A stretch of DNA of 64,000 bases from contig NC_030808.1 in the NCBI RefSeq assembly GCF_001704415.2, positions 137,469,089 to 137,533,088 of the forward strand. The letters are read 5' to 3'. Numbering within the stretch: position 1 is the first letter of the stretch; the number at the start of each line of letters is the position of its first letter. Shown piece after piece: positions 42,179-53,554 of the stretch. The position numbers were made by a program, and so were the translations under genes. The notes beneath the pieces were generated by a model. That model was not told where the DNA came from. It was given only the letters and a program-made list of their open reading frames with translations, and did no database searches. Source of the DNA: Capra hircus. Its lineage: Eukaryota; Chordata; Mammalia; Artiodactyla; Bovidae.

Positions 42179-43988
42179 TGTAAGTCGGCTCATTGCATTG
42201 GAGGCCAAAGTAATGGAGTTTCGGCTTTAGCATCAGTCCCTCCAGTGAAAACTGAGGATTGATTTTCTTCAGGATTGACTTGTTTGATCTCCCTGCTGTC
42301 CAAGTATCTCTCAGGAGTCTTCTCCAGCACCACAATTCAAAGGCATCACTCTTTGTCACTCAGCTTTTTTTACTGTCTAGCTCTCACATTCATACAGGAC
42401 TACTGGAAAAACAGTAGTGTTGACTATTTGGACCTTAGTCAGCAAAGTAATGTCTCTGCTTTTTAATATGCTGTCTCGGTTTGTCAGTGCTTTTCTTCCA
42501 AGGAGCAGGCATCTTTTAATTTCATGACTGTAGTCACAATCCACAGTGATTTGGGAGCCCAAGAAAATAAAAAGTCTGTCACTGTTCTCACTGTTTTCTC
42601 ATCTATTTGCCATGAAGTGATGGGGCATGATGCTGTGATCTCACATTTTTAGATGTTGAGTTTTAGGCCAGCTCCTTCACCCTCATCAAGGGACTATTTC
42701 CTCTTCTCTTTCTGCCGTAAGGGTGGTGTCATGTGCACATCCGAGGTTACTGATATTTCTTCTGGCAATCTTGGTTTCAGCTTGTGATTCATCCAGCCTG
42801 TCATTTCACGTAACGTATTCTGCATATAAGTCAAATAAGCAGGGTGACAATACACAGCCTTCACACACGCCACTCCCAATTCTGAACCAATCCGTTGTTC
42901 CATGTTTGGCTGCAACCTTTTCTTCCTGACCTGCACAGGCTTCACAGAAGGCAGGTAAGATGGTCTGGTATTCCCTTTCTCTAAGAAATTTCCACATTTT
43001 GTTGTGATACACACAATCAAAAGCTTTAGTATAGTCAACGAAGCAGAAGTAGATGTTTTTCTGGAATTCTGCAGCTTTCTCTATAATGCAATGGATGTTG
43101 GCAATTTGATCCCTGATTCCTCTATCCTTTCTAAATCCAGCTTGTACATCTGGAAGTTTTCAGTTCACATATTTCTGAAGCCCAGACTGAAGGACTCTGA
43201 GCATCACCCTGCTAGCGTGTGAAATGAGTCCAAATGCATGGCAGTTTGAACATTCATTGGCATTGGCCTTCTTTGGGACTGAAATGAAAACTGACATTTT
43301 CCAGTCCTGTGGCTACTGCTGAGTTTTCCAAGATTGCTGGCATATTGAATGCAGCACTTTCACAGCATCATCTTTTAGGATTTGAAATACCTCAGCTGGA
43401 ATTCCATCACCTCCACTAGCTTTGTTCGTAGTGATTCTTCCTAAGGCCCACTTGACTTCACATTCCAGGATATCTGGCTCTAGGTAAGTGATGACACCAT
43501 CGTGGTTATCTGGGTCATGAAAATACATGACCCAGATACACAGCTTTTTTGTGTAGTTCTTCTGTGTGTTTTTACCACCTCTTTTTAATATCTTCTGCTT
43601 CTGTTAGGTCCATACTGTTTCTCTCCTTTACTGTGCCTATCTTTGCATGAAATGTTCCCTTGGTATCTCTCATTTTCTTGAAGAGATCTCCAATCATTCT
43701 CATTCTACTGTTTTCCTCTATTTCTTTGCATTGTTCAGTCAAAAAGTCTTTCTTATCTCTCCTTGCTATTCTTTGGAACTCTGCATTCAGACGGGTATAT
43801 CTTTTCCTTTCTCCTTTCCCTTTTGCTTCTCTTTTCTCATCTATTTGTAAGGTCTCCTCAGACAACCATTTTGTCTTTTTGCATTTATTTTTCTTGGGGA
43901 TGTTCTTAATTCCTGCCTCCTGTAAAATGTTAGGAACTTCCGTCAGTAGTTCTTCAGGCACTCTATCAGATCTAATTCCTTGAATCTA

Positions 43989-44032
43989 TTTGTCACTTCC
44001 ACTGTATAATCATATGGGATTTGATTTAGGTC
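43989..44032. repeat. 44-bp flanking duplication, left copy
   Basis: tttgtcacttccactgtata and onward to ttgatttaggtc. The partner at 44371-44414 differs at two positions. It brackets a sense BovB fragment. Confidence 0.88.
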
Positions 44033-44370
44033 TTGAGAGTCCCTTGGGCTGCAAGGAAATCCTATCAGTTCATCCTAAAGGGAGATTAGTCCTGAGTGTT
44101 CATTGGAAGGACTGACGTTGATGCTGAAACTGCAGTACTTTGGCCATCTGATGTGAAAAGCTGACTCATTTGAAAAGACCCTGATGATGGGAAAGATTGA
44201 GGGCAGGAGAAGGGGATGACAGAGGATGAGATGGTTGGATGGCATCACTGACTCAATGGACATGAGTTTGGGTAAACTCCGGGAGTTGGTGATGGACAGG
44301 GAGGCCTGGCATGCTGTGGTCCATGGGGTCACAAAGAGTCAGACACAACTGAGCAACTGAACTGAACTGA
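44033..44370 (+). mobile_element. BovB 3' fragment nested in a BovB
   Basis: 338 bp, from ttgagagtcccttgggctgc to gcaactgaactgaactga, sense orientation. The host BovB continues on both sides, with 44 bp of it present twice. Confidence 0.93.
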
Positions 44371-44414
44371 TTTCTCACTTCCACTGTATAACCATATGGG
44401 ATTTGATTTAGGTC
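44371..44414. repeat. 44-bp flanking duplication, right copy
   Basis: Partner of 43989-44032. Confidence 0.88.
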
Positions 44415-44474
44415 ACACCTGGATGGCCTAGTGGTTTTTTCTGTATTCTTCAATTTAAGTCTAAATTTTGCAAA

Positions 44475-44728
44475 TCCTAATAAGAAGTGTTATTTTGACC
44501 ATTTTGTGTAAGGTAGCCAAATGGGATCTAGGCTCGTATCTTGTCCTAATCCTATTGAGATGCTCCTAAACAGTCACCCATGCAGTTTATTCTACTGAGG
44601 ACAATCTCCTCATCATCCGAGTCATCTCCTACTCGTCATGGGTAGGTTTTAGCTTAACTGCTACTTCCTTGAGAAACTTTCCCCAACACTCTCCCACAAA
44701 TTTCAATTTTCCTTACTTCTTTGCCAAA
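44475..44728. other. Short spacer, possibly old L2
   Basis: catccgagtcatctcctact then ttccttgagaaactttcccc resembles an old L2 block. No gene. Confidence 0.35.
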
Positions 44729-47110
44729 TTCAGTTCAGTTCAGTTCAGTTCGCTTGCTCAGTTATGTCCAACTCTTTGCAACCCCGTGAACCACAGCACG
44801 CCAGGCCTCCCTGTCCATCACCAACTCCCAGAGTCGACCCGAACCCATGTCCATCGAGTTGGTGATGCCATCCAGCCATCTCATCCCGTCGCCCCCTTCT
44901 CCTGCCCCTAATCCCTTGCAGCATCAGAGTCTTTTCAAATGAGTCAGCTCTTCGCATCAGGTGGCCAAAGTATTGGAGTTTCAGCATCAACATCAGTCCT
45001 TCTAATGAACACCCAAGACTGATCTCCTTTAGGATGGACTGGTTGGATCTCCTTGCAGTCCAAGGGACTCTCAAGAGTCTTCTCCAACACCACAGTTCAA
45101 AAGCATCAATTCTTCGGTGCTCAGATTTCTTTATAGTCCAACTCTCACATCCATACATGACCATTGATCATAGCCTTGACTAGATGGACCTTTGTTGGCC
45201 AAGTAGTGTTTCTGCTTTTCAATATGCTGTCTAGGTTGGTCATAACTTTCCTTCCAAGGAGTAAGTGTCTTTTAATTTCATGTTTGCAGTCACCATCTGA
45301 AGTGATTTCGGAGCCCCCCAAAATAAAGTCAGCCACAGTTTCCCCTGTTTCCCCATCCATTTGCCAAGAAGTGATGGGACCAGATGCCATGATCTTAGTT
45401 TTCTGAATGTTGAGCTTTAAGCCAACTTTTTCACTCTCCTCTTTCACTTTCATCAAGAGGCTCTTTAGTTCTTCTTCACTTTCTGCCATAAGGGTGATGT
45501 CATCTGCATATCTGAGGTTATTGATATTTCTCCCAGCAATCTTGATTCCTATTTGTACTTCCCCCAGCCCGGCATTTCGCATGATGAATTCTGCATATAA
45601 GTTAAATAAGCAGGGTGCAATATACAGCCTTAATGTACTCCCTCCCAGTTTGGAACCTGTCTGTTGTTCCATATCCAGAGCTAACTGTTGCTTCTTGACC
45701 TGCGTACAGATTTCTCAAGAGGCAGGTAAGGTGGTCTGGTCGTCCCATCTCTTAAAGAATTTTCCACAGTTTGTTGTGATCCATGCTGTCAAAGGCTTTG
45801 ATGTAGTCAATAAAGCAGAAGTAGATGTTTATCTGGAACTCTCTTGCTTTTTTGATGATCCAACAGATGTTGACAATTTTATCTCTGGTTCCTCTGCCTT
45901 ATCTAAATCCAGTTTGAACATCTGAGATTTCATGGTTCACAGGCTCTTGAGGCCTGGCTTGGAGAATTTTGAGCATTACTTTTCTAGTGTGTGATATGAG
46001 TGCAATTGTGTAGTAGTTTGAACATTCTTTGGCATTACCTTTCTTTGGGATTGAAATGAAAACTGACCTTTTCCAGTCCTGTGGCCGTTGCTGAGTTTTC
46101 CAAATTAGCTGGCATATTGAGGGCAGCCCTTTCACAGCAACATCTTTGAGGATTTGAAAGAGCTCAACTGGAATTCCATCCCCTCCACTAGCTTTGTTTG
46201 TAGTGATGCTTCCTAAGGCCCACTTGACTTCACAAACCAGGATGTCTGGCTCTAGGTGAGTGATCACACCATCGTGGTTATCTGAGCCATGAATATCTTC
46301 TTTGTATAGTTCTTCTGTGTAGTTTTGCCACTTCTTAATATCTTGTGCTTCTGTAAGTTTCATACCATTTCTGTCCTTTATTTTGCCCATCTTTGCATGT
46401 TCCCTTGATATCTCTAATTTTCTTGAAGAGATCTCTAGTGTTTCCCATTCTACTGTTTTCCTCTATTTCTTTGCAGTTATCACAAGGAAGGCTTTTCTTA
46501 TCTCTCCTTGCTATTCTTTGGGTATATCTTTCCTTTTTTCCTTTCGCTTTAGCTTCTCTTCTTTACTTAGCTATTTGTAAGGCCTCCTCAGACAACCATT
46601 TTGCCTTTTTGCATTTCTTTTCCTTGTGGATGGCCTTGATCCCTGCCTCCTGTACAGTGTCACAAATCTCCTTCCATAGTTCTTCAGGCACTCTGTCTAT
46701 CAGACCTAATCCCTTGTATTTGTTTCTTCCACTGTATAATCCTAAGGAGTTTGATTTAGGTCAAACATGAGTAGTCTAGTGGTTTTCCATACTTTCTTCA
46801 ATGAAGTCTGAATTTGGCAATAAAGAATTCATAATCCGAGCCACAGTCAGCTTCTGGTCTTATTTTTGCTGACTGTATAGAGCTTCTCCATGTTCAACTG
46901 CAAAGAATATAATCAATCTGATTTCAGTATTCACCATCTGATGATGTCCATGTGTAGAGTGTTCTCTTGTCTTGTTGGAAGAGGGTGTTTGCTATGACCA
47001 GTGTGTTCTTTTGATGAAACTGTTAGCCTTTGCCCTGCTTCATTTTGCACTGGAAGGCCAAATTTGCCTGTTAATCCAGGTATCTCTTGACTTCCTACTT
47101 TTGCACTCCA
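44729..47110 (-). mobile_element. BovB LINE, antisense, 2.4 kb
   Basis: The tail is ttcag repeats at 44729. It runs upstream past the RT into the endonuclease-proximal part, ending near cctacttttgcactcca. Minus frames: 44745-45164 (C-terminal block), 45145-45672 (RT palm with [17 protein letters not shown], so the catalytic YADD is intact) and 45899-46390 (pre-RT linker). The frames overlap or are shifted, so no full ORF exists. It is 5'-truncated: a complete BovB is about 3.2 kb. Confidence 0.95.
45145..45672 (-). pseudogene. BovB RT palm segment with intact YADD
   Basis: A 175-codon frame within the 44729-47110 BovB. It shows CLFNLYAEFIMR, then [14 protein letters not shown], then [21 protein letters not shown] is the metal-binding catalytic box of the reverse transcriptase. 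The preceding palm motif (first Asp) lies in another frame, so no working enzyme can be made. Confidence 0.85.
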
Positions 47111-47317
47111 TATTGGAATGAAGATTTTGCATATTGGGGATTAGGTTTCAATATAAGAATTTGGGGTGGAGGACAGTTATTGGGTTCATAGCAGGCAAAT
47201 AGAAATTCACAAAGTCAGTTATAACAGAGGCAGCAGGACATACTGGAGACGTGATTCATATACTGAAACTAACTGCTTAGGAAATTGGCATTTGCACTGA
47301 TGTCCAGAAATCTCTGG
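47111..47317. other. Unclassified spacer
   Basis: No recognisable element. Confidence 0.4.
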
Positions 47318-47520
47318 GTTTTCCCAGGTGGCTCAGTGGTAAAGAATCTGCCGGCCAATGCTGTAGACATAGAAAATTCAGGTTCAATTCCTGGGTCAGA
47401 AAGACCCTCTGTAGAAGCAAATGGTAACCTACTCCAGCATTCTTGCCTGGAAAATCCCATGGACAGAGGAGCCTGGCAGACTACAGTCAAAGAATTGAAT
47501 GTGACTGAGCAATTGAGCAT
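47318..47520 (+). mobile_element. Bov-tA SINE
   Basis: tttcccaggtggctcagtgg, then gttcaattcctgggtcagaa, then cttgcctggaaaatcccatg, then agaattgaatgtgactgagc. It is diverged and lacks the usual gtccatggggtcgca block near the 3' end. Confidence 0.92.
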
Positions 47521-48910
47521 GCTCACTAGTGTATACACTAGTGCAAAATCATACAATGTTCTTTTTCATCAGTTATTAAAGACATACTCATAAAGCAGGT
47601 GTTACTCATTCAAAGACAGAGTCACCTTTCACTTTTGAGTATTCTCTGTGCTGAGTACTGTGGTTTATTTTCTTGTTTTGCATTGCTTAACACAGGGAAG
47701 ATACAAGTTATTTTATTCTTTCAGCATCTTCTGTGACATAAGCAATATAATCTCCATTAACAAATGAGGAAACAAAGACTCTTTGTACTTGACTGACTTA
47801 GTCACCACAATCTAGATCTCTGATTCACAATGAGGTCAAATTGACTCAAAGTCCTATATGCTTTAAAACATGTCCACACTGTTTCCATTAAATCCTTCAT
47901 TAAAAATGTATGCATAACCTAAGTAAAAGGAAGTAAATACAATTTTCAGATTTCTTTATTATCTTAGTGTATCATCCATGCCAGGATCAGAAACTGCTGG
48001 GGAATATGCAGACTTTGTCTCAACTGTTTCCCATTGCAGATCCTGCCATTTCTTTTAGAGGTTTATAACAGTCATTTAAATGGGCCTTTGACTTTTTTGT
48101 ATCTTAGCCCTCCTCTCCTTACGTTTTGCACAAGTAATCCTCAGTTAATATCTAATCTGCTTCCAAATGTTATTATTGTAACTAGTAACTCTTTTATTTT
48201 GAAAGGCTATGCCTTAGAAACATCTAACTCTAGTGGATTGAGTCTTTATTATGGCCATCTTTACCTCTTCAGAATAACTTCTGAGGCATTCGTTGTCATG
48301 CTTTGTTGGGTGATGTGCCAGCATAACTTTATAGATACAAAAGGACTGACTGATAACAATCATTAAAGGCCCAAGTGCCCTAGCTTGTCTAAATAATGAC
48401 TTGAGTTTGATATAATTATGTGCACATGAGAAATGGAACCCAGGAGAAGGTGATTTGTTTGAAATAAAGGAAAAGGATGAGGAAATAATTGCTGAGTGAG
48501 AAAGTGTGAGAAAGATAACTAGGTCATTCTGTGAATGGACTTACATTGATGTTTTCTATTTTAGTTTGTGCCCTAGGTTCTGGTGGATCAAAATCATTAT
48601 TATTTCTTTTAGCAGTACCAGTTTTTTCTGTGCATCTTTTCCCATCGGACACAAGTTTTGCATTTTGGTGTAAGGTTCTTGAGAAATAGAAGAGTTTGGA
48701 CATCACTCATCATCAGCAGACTCACTGAGAGTATGATGAATTGAACAGAGTTCAGTGGATAGCAACACTATCTCCTTTTTGTAATTGCCCGGAGAGTACT
48801 GAGTCTCAATTGTGGCTATAGACTCAAATCATCTTTAAAAAATGCTGATGCCTTACGTTTAACCCTTGGAGATTCTAGTTTTGTATACCTGGGATATGGC
48901 TTTGTTGTTG
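47521..48910. other. Unclassified non-coding DNA
   Basis: No gene or repeat recognised. The 110-codon frame at 48034-48366 has no known motif and an ordinary intergenic composition; I do not call it a gene. Confidence 0.45.
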
Positions 48911-49802
48911 TTATTCAGTCACTTGGTCATGTCCAGCTCTTTGCAACCCCATGGACTGTAGCACACCAGGCTTCCCTGTCCCTCACCATCTCCCAAAGTT
49001 TGCTAATACTCATTTCCATTGAGTCAGTGATGCCATCCAAACATCTCATCCTCTGTCATCCCCTTTTCCTCCTGCCTTCAGCCATTCCCAGCATCAGGGT
49101 CTTTTCCAGTGAGTCAGTTTTTCCCATCAGGTGGCCAGAGTATTGGAGCTTCAGCTACAGCAATAGTCCTTCTAATGAATATTCAGGAATTTCCTTTAGG
49201 ATTTCCTTTAGGACTGACTGGTTTGATCTCCTTGCAGCTGAAGAGACTCTCAAGAGTCTTCAACACCCTCATGAGTTCAAAACCATCAATTATTTGGCAC
49301 TCAGCTTTCTTTATTGTCCAACACTCACATCCATACATGACTACTGGAAAAACCATAGCTTTGACTATATGACTTTTGTTAGCCAAGTAACATCTCTGCT
49401 TATTAAAATACTGTCTAGGTTTGTCATAGCTTTTTTTCCAAGGAGCAAGCATCTTTTAATTTCATGGCTGCAATCACCATCTGCAGTGATTTTGTAGCCC
49501 AAGAAAATAAAGTCTGTCACTATTTCCATTTTTTCTCCATCTATTTGCCATGAAGTGATGGGACCAGATGCCATGATCTTTGTTTTTTGAATGTTAATTT
49601 AAGCCAGCTTTTTCAGTCTCCTCTTTTACTTTCATCAAGAGGCTTTTTTGATCTTCTTTGCTTTCTGCCATAAGGGTAGTATCATCTGCATATCTGAGCT
49701 TATTAATACTTCTCCCAGAAATCTTGATTCCAGCTTGTGCTTCATCCAACCTGGCATTTTGCATGATGTACTGTGCATTTAGGGCTTCTCTGGTAGCTCA
49801 GC

Positions 49803-50076
49803 AGAGAATGAAATGGCACCCCACTTGAGTACTCTTGCCTGGAAAATCCCATGGATGGAGGACCCTGGTAGGCTACAGTCCATGGGGTCGCTGAGAGTTG
49901 GACACGACTGAGCAACTTCATTTTCACTTTTCACTTTCATGCATTGGAGAAGGAAATGGCAACCCACTCCAGTATTCTTGCTTGGAGAATCCCAGGGATG
50001 GGGGGGCCTGGTGGGCTGCCGTCTATGGCATCGCACAGAGTTTGACACAACTAAAGTGACTTAGCAGCAGCAGCAG
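49803..50076 (+). mobile_element. Bov-A2 SINE inside a Bov-tA, with 13-bp TSD
   Basis: A dimeric BovA copy (agagaatgaaatggcacccc to gacttagcagcagcagcag). ctggtagctcagc occurs at 49790-49802 and 50077-50089. The host Bov-tA reads through if it is removed. This is the youngest layer in the cluster. Confidence 0.95.
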
Positions 50077-50199
50077 CTGGTAGCTCAGCTAGTAAAGAAT
50101 CTGCCTGCAATGTAGGAGATCCCCATTTCATTTCTGGGTCAGAAAGATCCCCTGGAGAATGGATAGGCTACCCACTCTAGTATTCCTGGGCTTCCAAAA

Positions 50200-50227
50200 A
50201 CTGGTGGCTACTTCTTGAGCCACCAGT
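50200..50227. repeat. Perfect 10-bp inverted repeat, 8-nt loop
   Basis: actggtggct, then acttcttg, then agccaccagt. The arms are complementary without mismatch and sit at the join of two Bov-tA units. Confidence 0.9.
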
Positions 50228-51769
50228 ATTCTTGGTGGCTCATATGCTAAAGAATCTGCCTGCAATGTGGGAGACCCAGGTTCAAGCCCTGGATTGGGAA
50301 GATCCCCCGGAGGAGGTCATGGCAACCCACTCCAGTATTCTTGCCTGGAGAATCCCCATAGTCAAAGGATCCTGGCAGGCTACAGTTGATGGGTTAACAA
50401 AGAGTTGGACACAACTGTGCAACTAAGCACAGCACAGCACTCTGCGTATAAGTTAAATAAACAGGGTAACAATATATAACCTTGAAATACTCTGTTCCCA
50501 ATTTGGAACCAGTCCATTGTTCCATGTCCAGTTCTAAGTATTGCTTCTTGACTTGCATATGGGTTCTCAGGAGGCAGGTAAGGTGGTCTGGTATTCCCAT
50601 CTCTTTAAGAATTTTCCACAGTTTGTTGTGATCTACACATTCAAAGGCTTGATGTAGTCAATGAAGCAGAAGTAAGTGTTTTTCTGGAATTTTGTTGCTT
50701 TTTCTATGTTCCAGTGGATGTTGGCAGTTTGATCTCTGGTTCCTCAGCCTTTTCTAAATCCAGCTTGTGCATCTGGAAGTTCTTGCTGCATATACTGTTG
50801 AAGGCTAGCTTGAAGAATTTTGAGCATTACTTTGCTAGCGTGTGAAATGTGTGCACTTGTGTGGTAGTTTGAACATTCTTTGGCATTACACATCTTTGAG
50901 ATCGGAATGAGAACTGAACTTTTCCAGTCCTGTGGCCATTGCTGAGTTTTCCAAATTTATTGGCACATTGAGGGCAGTACTTTCACAGCATCATCTTTTA
51001 GGATTTGAAATAGCTCTGCTGGAATTCTATTGTCTTCACTAGGTTTGTTCATAGTAGTGCTTCCTAATGCCCACTTGACTTTGTACTCTAAGATGTCTAG
51101 CTCTAGGTGACTGATGACACCATCGTGACTTTGTGGGTCATTAAGATCTTTTTTGTATAGTTTTTCTGTGTATTCTTGCCACCTCTTCTTAATATCTTCT
51201 GCTTCTGTTAGGCCCTTGCTTTTTCTGTCCTTTACTGTGCCCGTCTTTGAATGAAATGTTCCTTGTTATCTTCAATTTTCTTGATGAGATCTCTAGTCAT
51301 TCTTGTTCTATTGTTTTCCTCTATTTCTTTGCATTGTCCACTCATAAAGGCTTTCTTTTCCCTTCTTGCTATTCTTTGGAACTCTGCATTCAGATACGTA
51401 TCTTTCCTTTTGTCCTTGGCATTTCACTTCTCTTCTTTTCTGAGCTATTTGTAAGGCCTCCTCTGACAACCATTTTTCCTTTTTGTATTTCATTATTGGG
51501 TATGGTTTTGATCACTGCCTCCTGTACATTGTTATGAACTTCCATAGTTCTTTAGGCACTGTGTCTGTCAGATCTAATCCCTTGAATCTACTTGTCACTT
51601 CCACTGCATAATCATAATGTATTTGATTTAGGTCATACCTGAATAACCTAGTGGTTTTCCCTACTTTCTTTAATTTAAGTCTGCATTTTGCAATAAGGAG
51701 TTCATGATCTGAGCTGCAGTCAGCTTCTGGTCTTATTTTTGCCTACTGTATAGAGGTGCTTGAAAATTT

Positions 51770-52464
51770 AATCTGTTCAGCAGTTTCTAATGTGTTGTGA
51801 GAACCACTCAGATAGAGGTTTGAGAATCACTGAGATCAATCCTTAATTTGGTGGAAGATAGTACGGAAGAGAAAGAAGAATGAAACTGGAGGAGTCAACC
51901 TGCCTGACTTCAAATAATACTACAAAGCTAGTCATCAAGAAAGTATGGTACTGGCACAAAAACAACAATATAAATAGATCAGTGGAACAAAATAGAAAGC
52001 CAGAGATAATCCATGCACCTATGGACACCTTATCTTTGACACAGGAGGCAAAAATATACAATGGAGAAAAGACAATCTCTTTAACAGTGGTGCTGAGAAA
52101 ACTGGTCAACCACCTGTAACAGAATGAAACTAGAACACTTTCTAACAAAAATAAACTCAAAATGGATTAAAGATCTAAATGTAAGACCAGAAACTATAAA
52201 ACTCCTAGAGGAAAACATAGGTAGAACACTCTCTGACATAAATCACAGCAAGATCCTCTATGACCCACCTCCCAGAGTAATGGAAATAAAAGCAAAATAA
52301 ATAAATGGGACAAAAACTTCTAAATTTTTGCACAATTAAGGAAACTATAAGCAAGGTGAAAAGGCAGGCTTCAGAATGAGAGAAAATAATAGCAAATGAA
52401 ACAACTGACAAAGAATCTTCAAAATATACATGCAGCTCAATACTAGAAAAATAAATAACCCAAT
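51770..52464 (+). mobile_element. L1 ORF2 3' part, sense, first piece
   Basis: tggtggaagatagtacgg, then tcaacctgcctgacttcaaa, then aatccatgcacctatggaca, then aatggattaaagatctaaat is L1 ORF2 in sense orientation with no long frame. It is 5'-truncated and breaks at about 52465. Confidence 0.85.
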
Positions 52465-52671
52465 TCTAACATGTATAATATCATGTAAGAATTGAATCGC
52501 CAGTCTATGTCTGACGCAGGATACAGCATGCTTGGGGCTGGTGCATGGGGATGACCCAGAGAGATGTTATGGTGAGGGAGGTGGGAGGGGGGTTCATGTT
52601 TGGGAACGCATGTAAGAATTAAAGATTTTAAAATTAAAAAACTAAAAAAAAAAAAAAAAGAAAAAGAAAAT
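52465..52671 (+). mobile_element. L1_BT-like 3' end nested in an L1, with poly(A)
   Basis: acatgtataatatcatgtaa, then gatacagcatgcttggggct, then ggtgggaggggggttcatgt, then an A-run of about 16. This is the 3' UTR of a younger L1 placed inside ORF2 of another L1. The host reads continuously from aataacccaatt to aatgagccaaagagc. Confidence 0.85.
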
Positions 52672-53290
52672 TTTAAAAAAAAATGAGCCAAAGAGCTAAA
52701 CAGACATTTCTTTAAGGAAGACATACACATGGCTAATAAACACATGAAAAGATGCTCAACATCTCTCATCAGAGAAATGCAAGTCAAAACCACAATGAGG
52801 TACCACCTCATGCCAGTCAGAACTGCTGCCATCAAAATGTCTACAAACAATAAATGCTGGAGAGAGTGTGGAGAAAACAGAACCCTCTTACACTGTTGGT
52901 GGGAATGCAAACTAATACAGCCACTATGGAGAACAGTGTGGAGATTCCTTAAAAAAACTGGAAATAGAACTCCCATATGACCCAGCAATCCCACTGCTGG
53001 GCATACACACTGAGGAAACCAGAACTGAAAGAGACACGTGTATCCCAATGTTCATCACAGCACTGTTTACAGTAGCTAGGACAAGGAAGCAACCTAGATG
53101 CCCATCAGCACGTGAATGCATAAGAAAATTGTGGTATATATACACAATGGAATATTACTCAGCTATAAAAAAGAGTGTATTTGAGTCAGTTCTAATGAGG
53201 TGGATGAAACTGGAGCCTATTATACAGAGTAAAGTAAGTCAGAAAGGAAAACGCCAGTATAGTATAATGCATATATATGGAATTTATTTT
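52672..53290 (+). mobile_element. L1 ORF2 3' part, sense, second piece
   Basis: Continuation of the host L1. The frame at 52729-52980 shows the C-terminus (MRYHLMPVR, then [19 protein letters not shown], then [13 protein letters not shown]). It ends in the region tagtataatgcatatatatg without a 3' UTR. Confidence 0.88.
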
Positions 53291-53335
53291 TATTCAGCTG
53301 TGAATATATATATATGTATATATATATGTATCATT
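53290..53335. repeat. TA/TG microsatellite
   Basis: Alternating atatat and tgtata units just after the L1 end. Confidence 0.75.
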
Positions 53336-53411
53336 CAGTTTCATTTGACTGAAATGTTTAGTCATCATCAGTCTGCTCAGGATTCAGCAGTACTTATTCA
53401 GGTCTTGTTCC

Positions 53412-53545
53412 AACTCATTGGAAAGGGCTCTGATGATGGGAAAGATTGAAGTTAAAAGGAGATGGAGGCTAGAAGATGAGATGACTAGATAGCATCACTA
53501 CTGACTCAATGGATATGAATTTGAGCAAACTCTAGGAAATAGACA
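53412..53545 (+). mobile_element. Short, degraded BovB fragment
   Basis: caactcattggaaagggctc, then tgatgatgggaaagattgaa, then agcatcactactgactcaat is a diverged BovB 3' piece, sense, lacking the tail. Confidence 0.75.
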
Positions 53546-53554
53546 GTAATAAAT

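Larger units (their letters stand above)
42180..44474 (-). mobile_element. Old BovB LINE, antisense, 3' end missing, with nested BovB
   Basis: BovB sequence starts abruptly at about 42180 without the usual tail, so roughly 200 bp of the 3' end is absent, probably by deletion. It runs to about 44474 (aatttaagtctaaattttgc), interrupted by 44033-44370. Minus frames at 42694-43038, 43313-43528 and 43572-43961 are short and shifted; the YADD region is out of frame (SDVHMTPP). An older, more diverged copy. Confidence 0.92.
49782..50438 (+). mobile_element. Nested SINE cluster (Bov-tA with Bov-A2 and a second Bov-tA)
   Basis: The outer Bov-tA starts gggcttctctggtagctcag at 49782 and is broken by a Bov-A2. 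It resumes at 50090 and passes at about 50190 into a second Bov-tA that ends at 50438. Flanks actgtgcattta (49770-49781) and actctgcgtata (50439-50450) share nine of twelve bases and match the expected BovB target. Confidence 0.85.
48911..51756 (-). mobile_element. Old BovB LINE, antisense, with a nested SINE cluster
   Basis: The tail region is a ttgttgttattcagtcactt form, typical of an older BovB subfamily. About 2.2 kb remains after removing the SINE cluster at 49782-50438. It ends near tgcctactgtatagaggtgc. Frames are short (49183-49452, 49365-49574, 50394-50600 and 51308-51493) and broken. The start of the RT palm falls in the SINE-interrupted part. Confidence 0.93.

Noticed and set aside
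48034..48366. 110-codon plus-strand frame
   Set aside because: It has no recognisable motif and an ordinary composition. I have no evidence that it is an exon.
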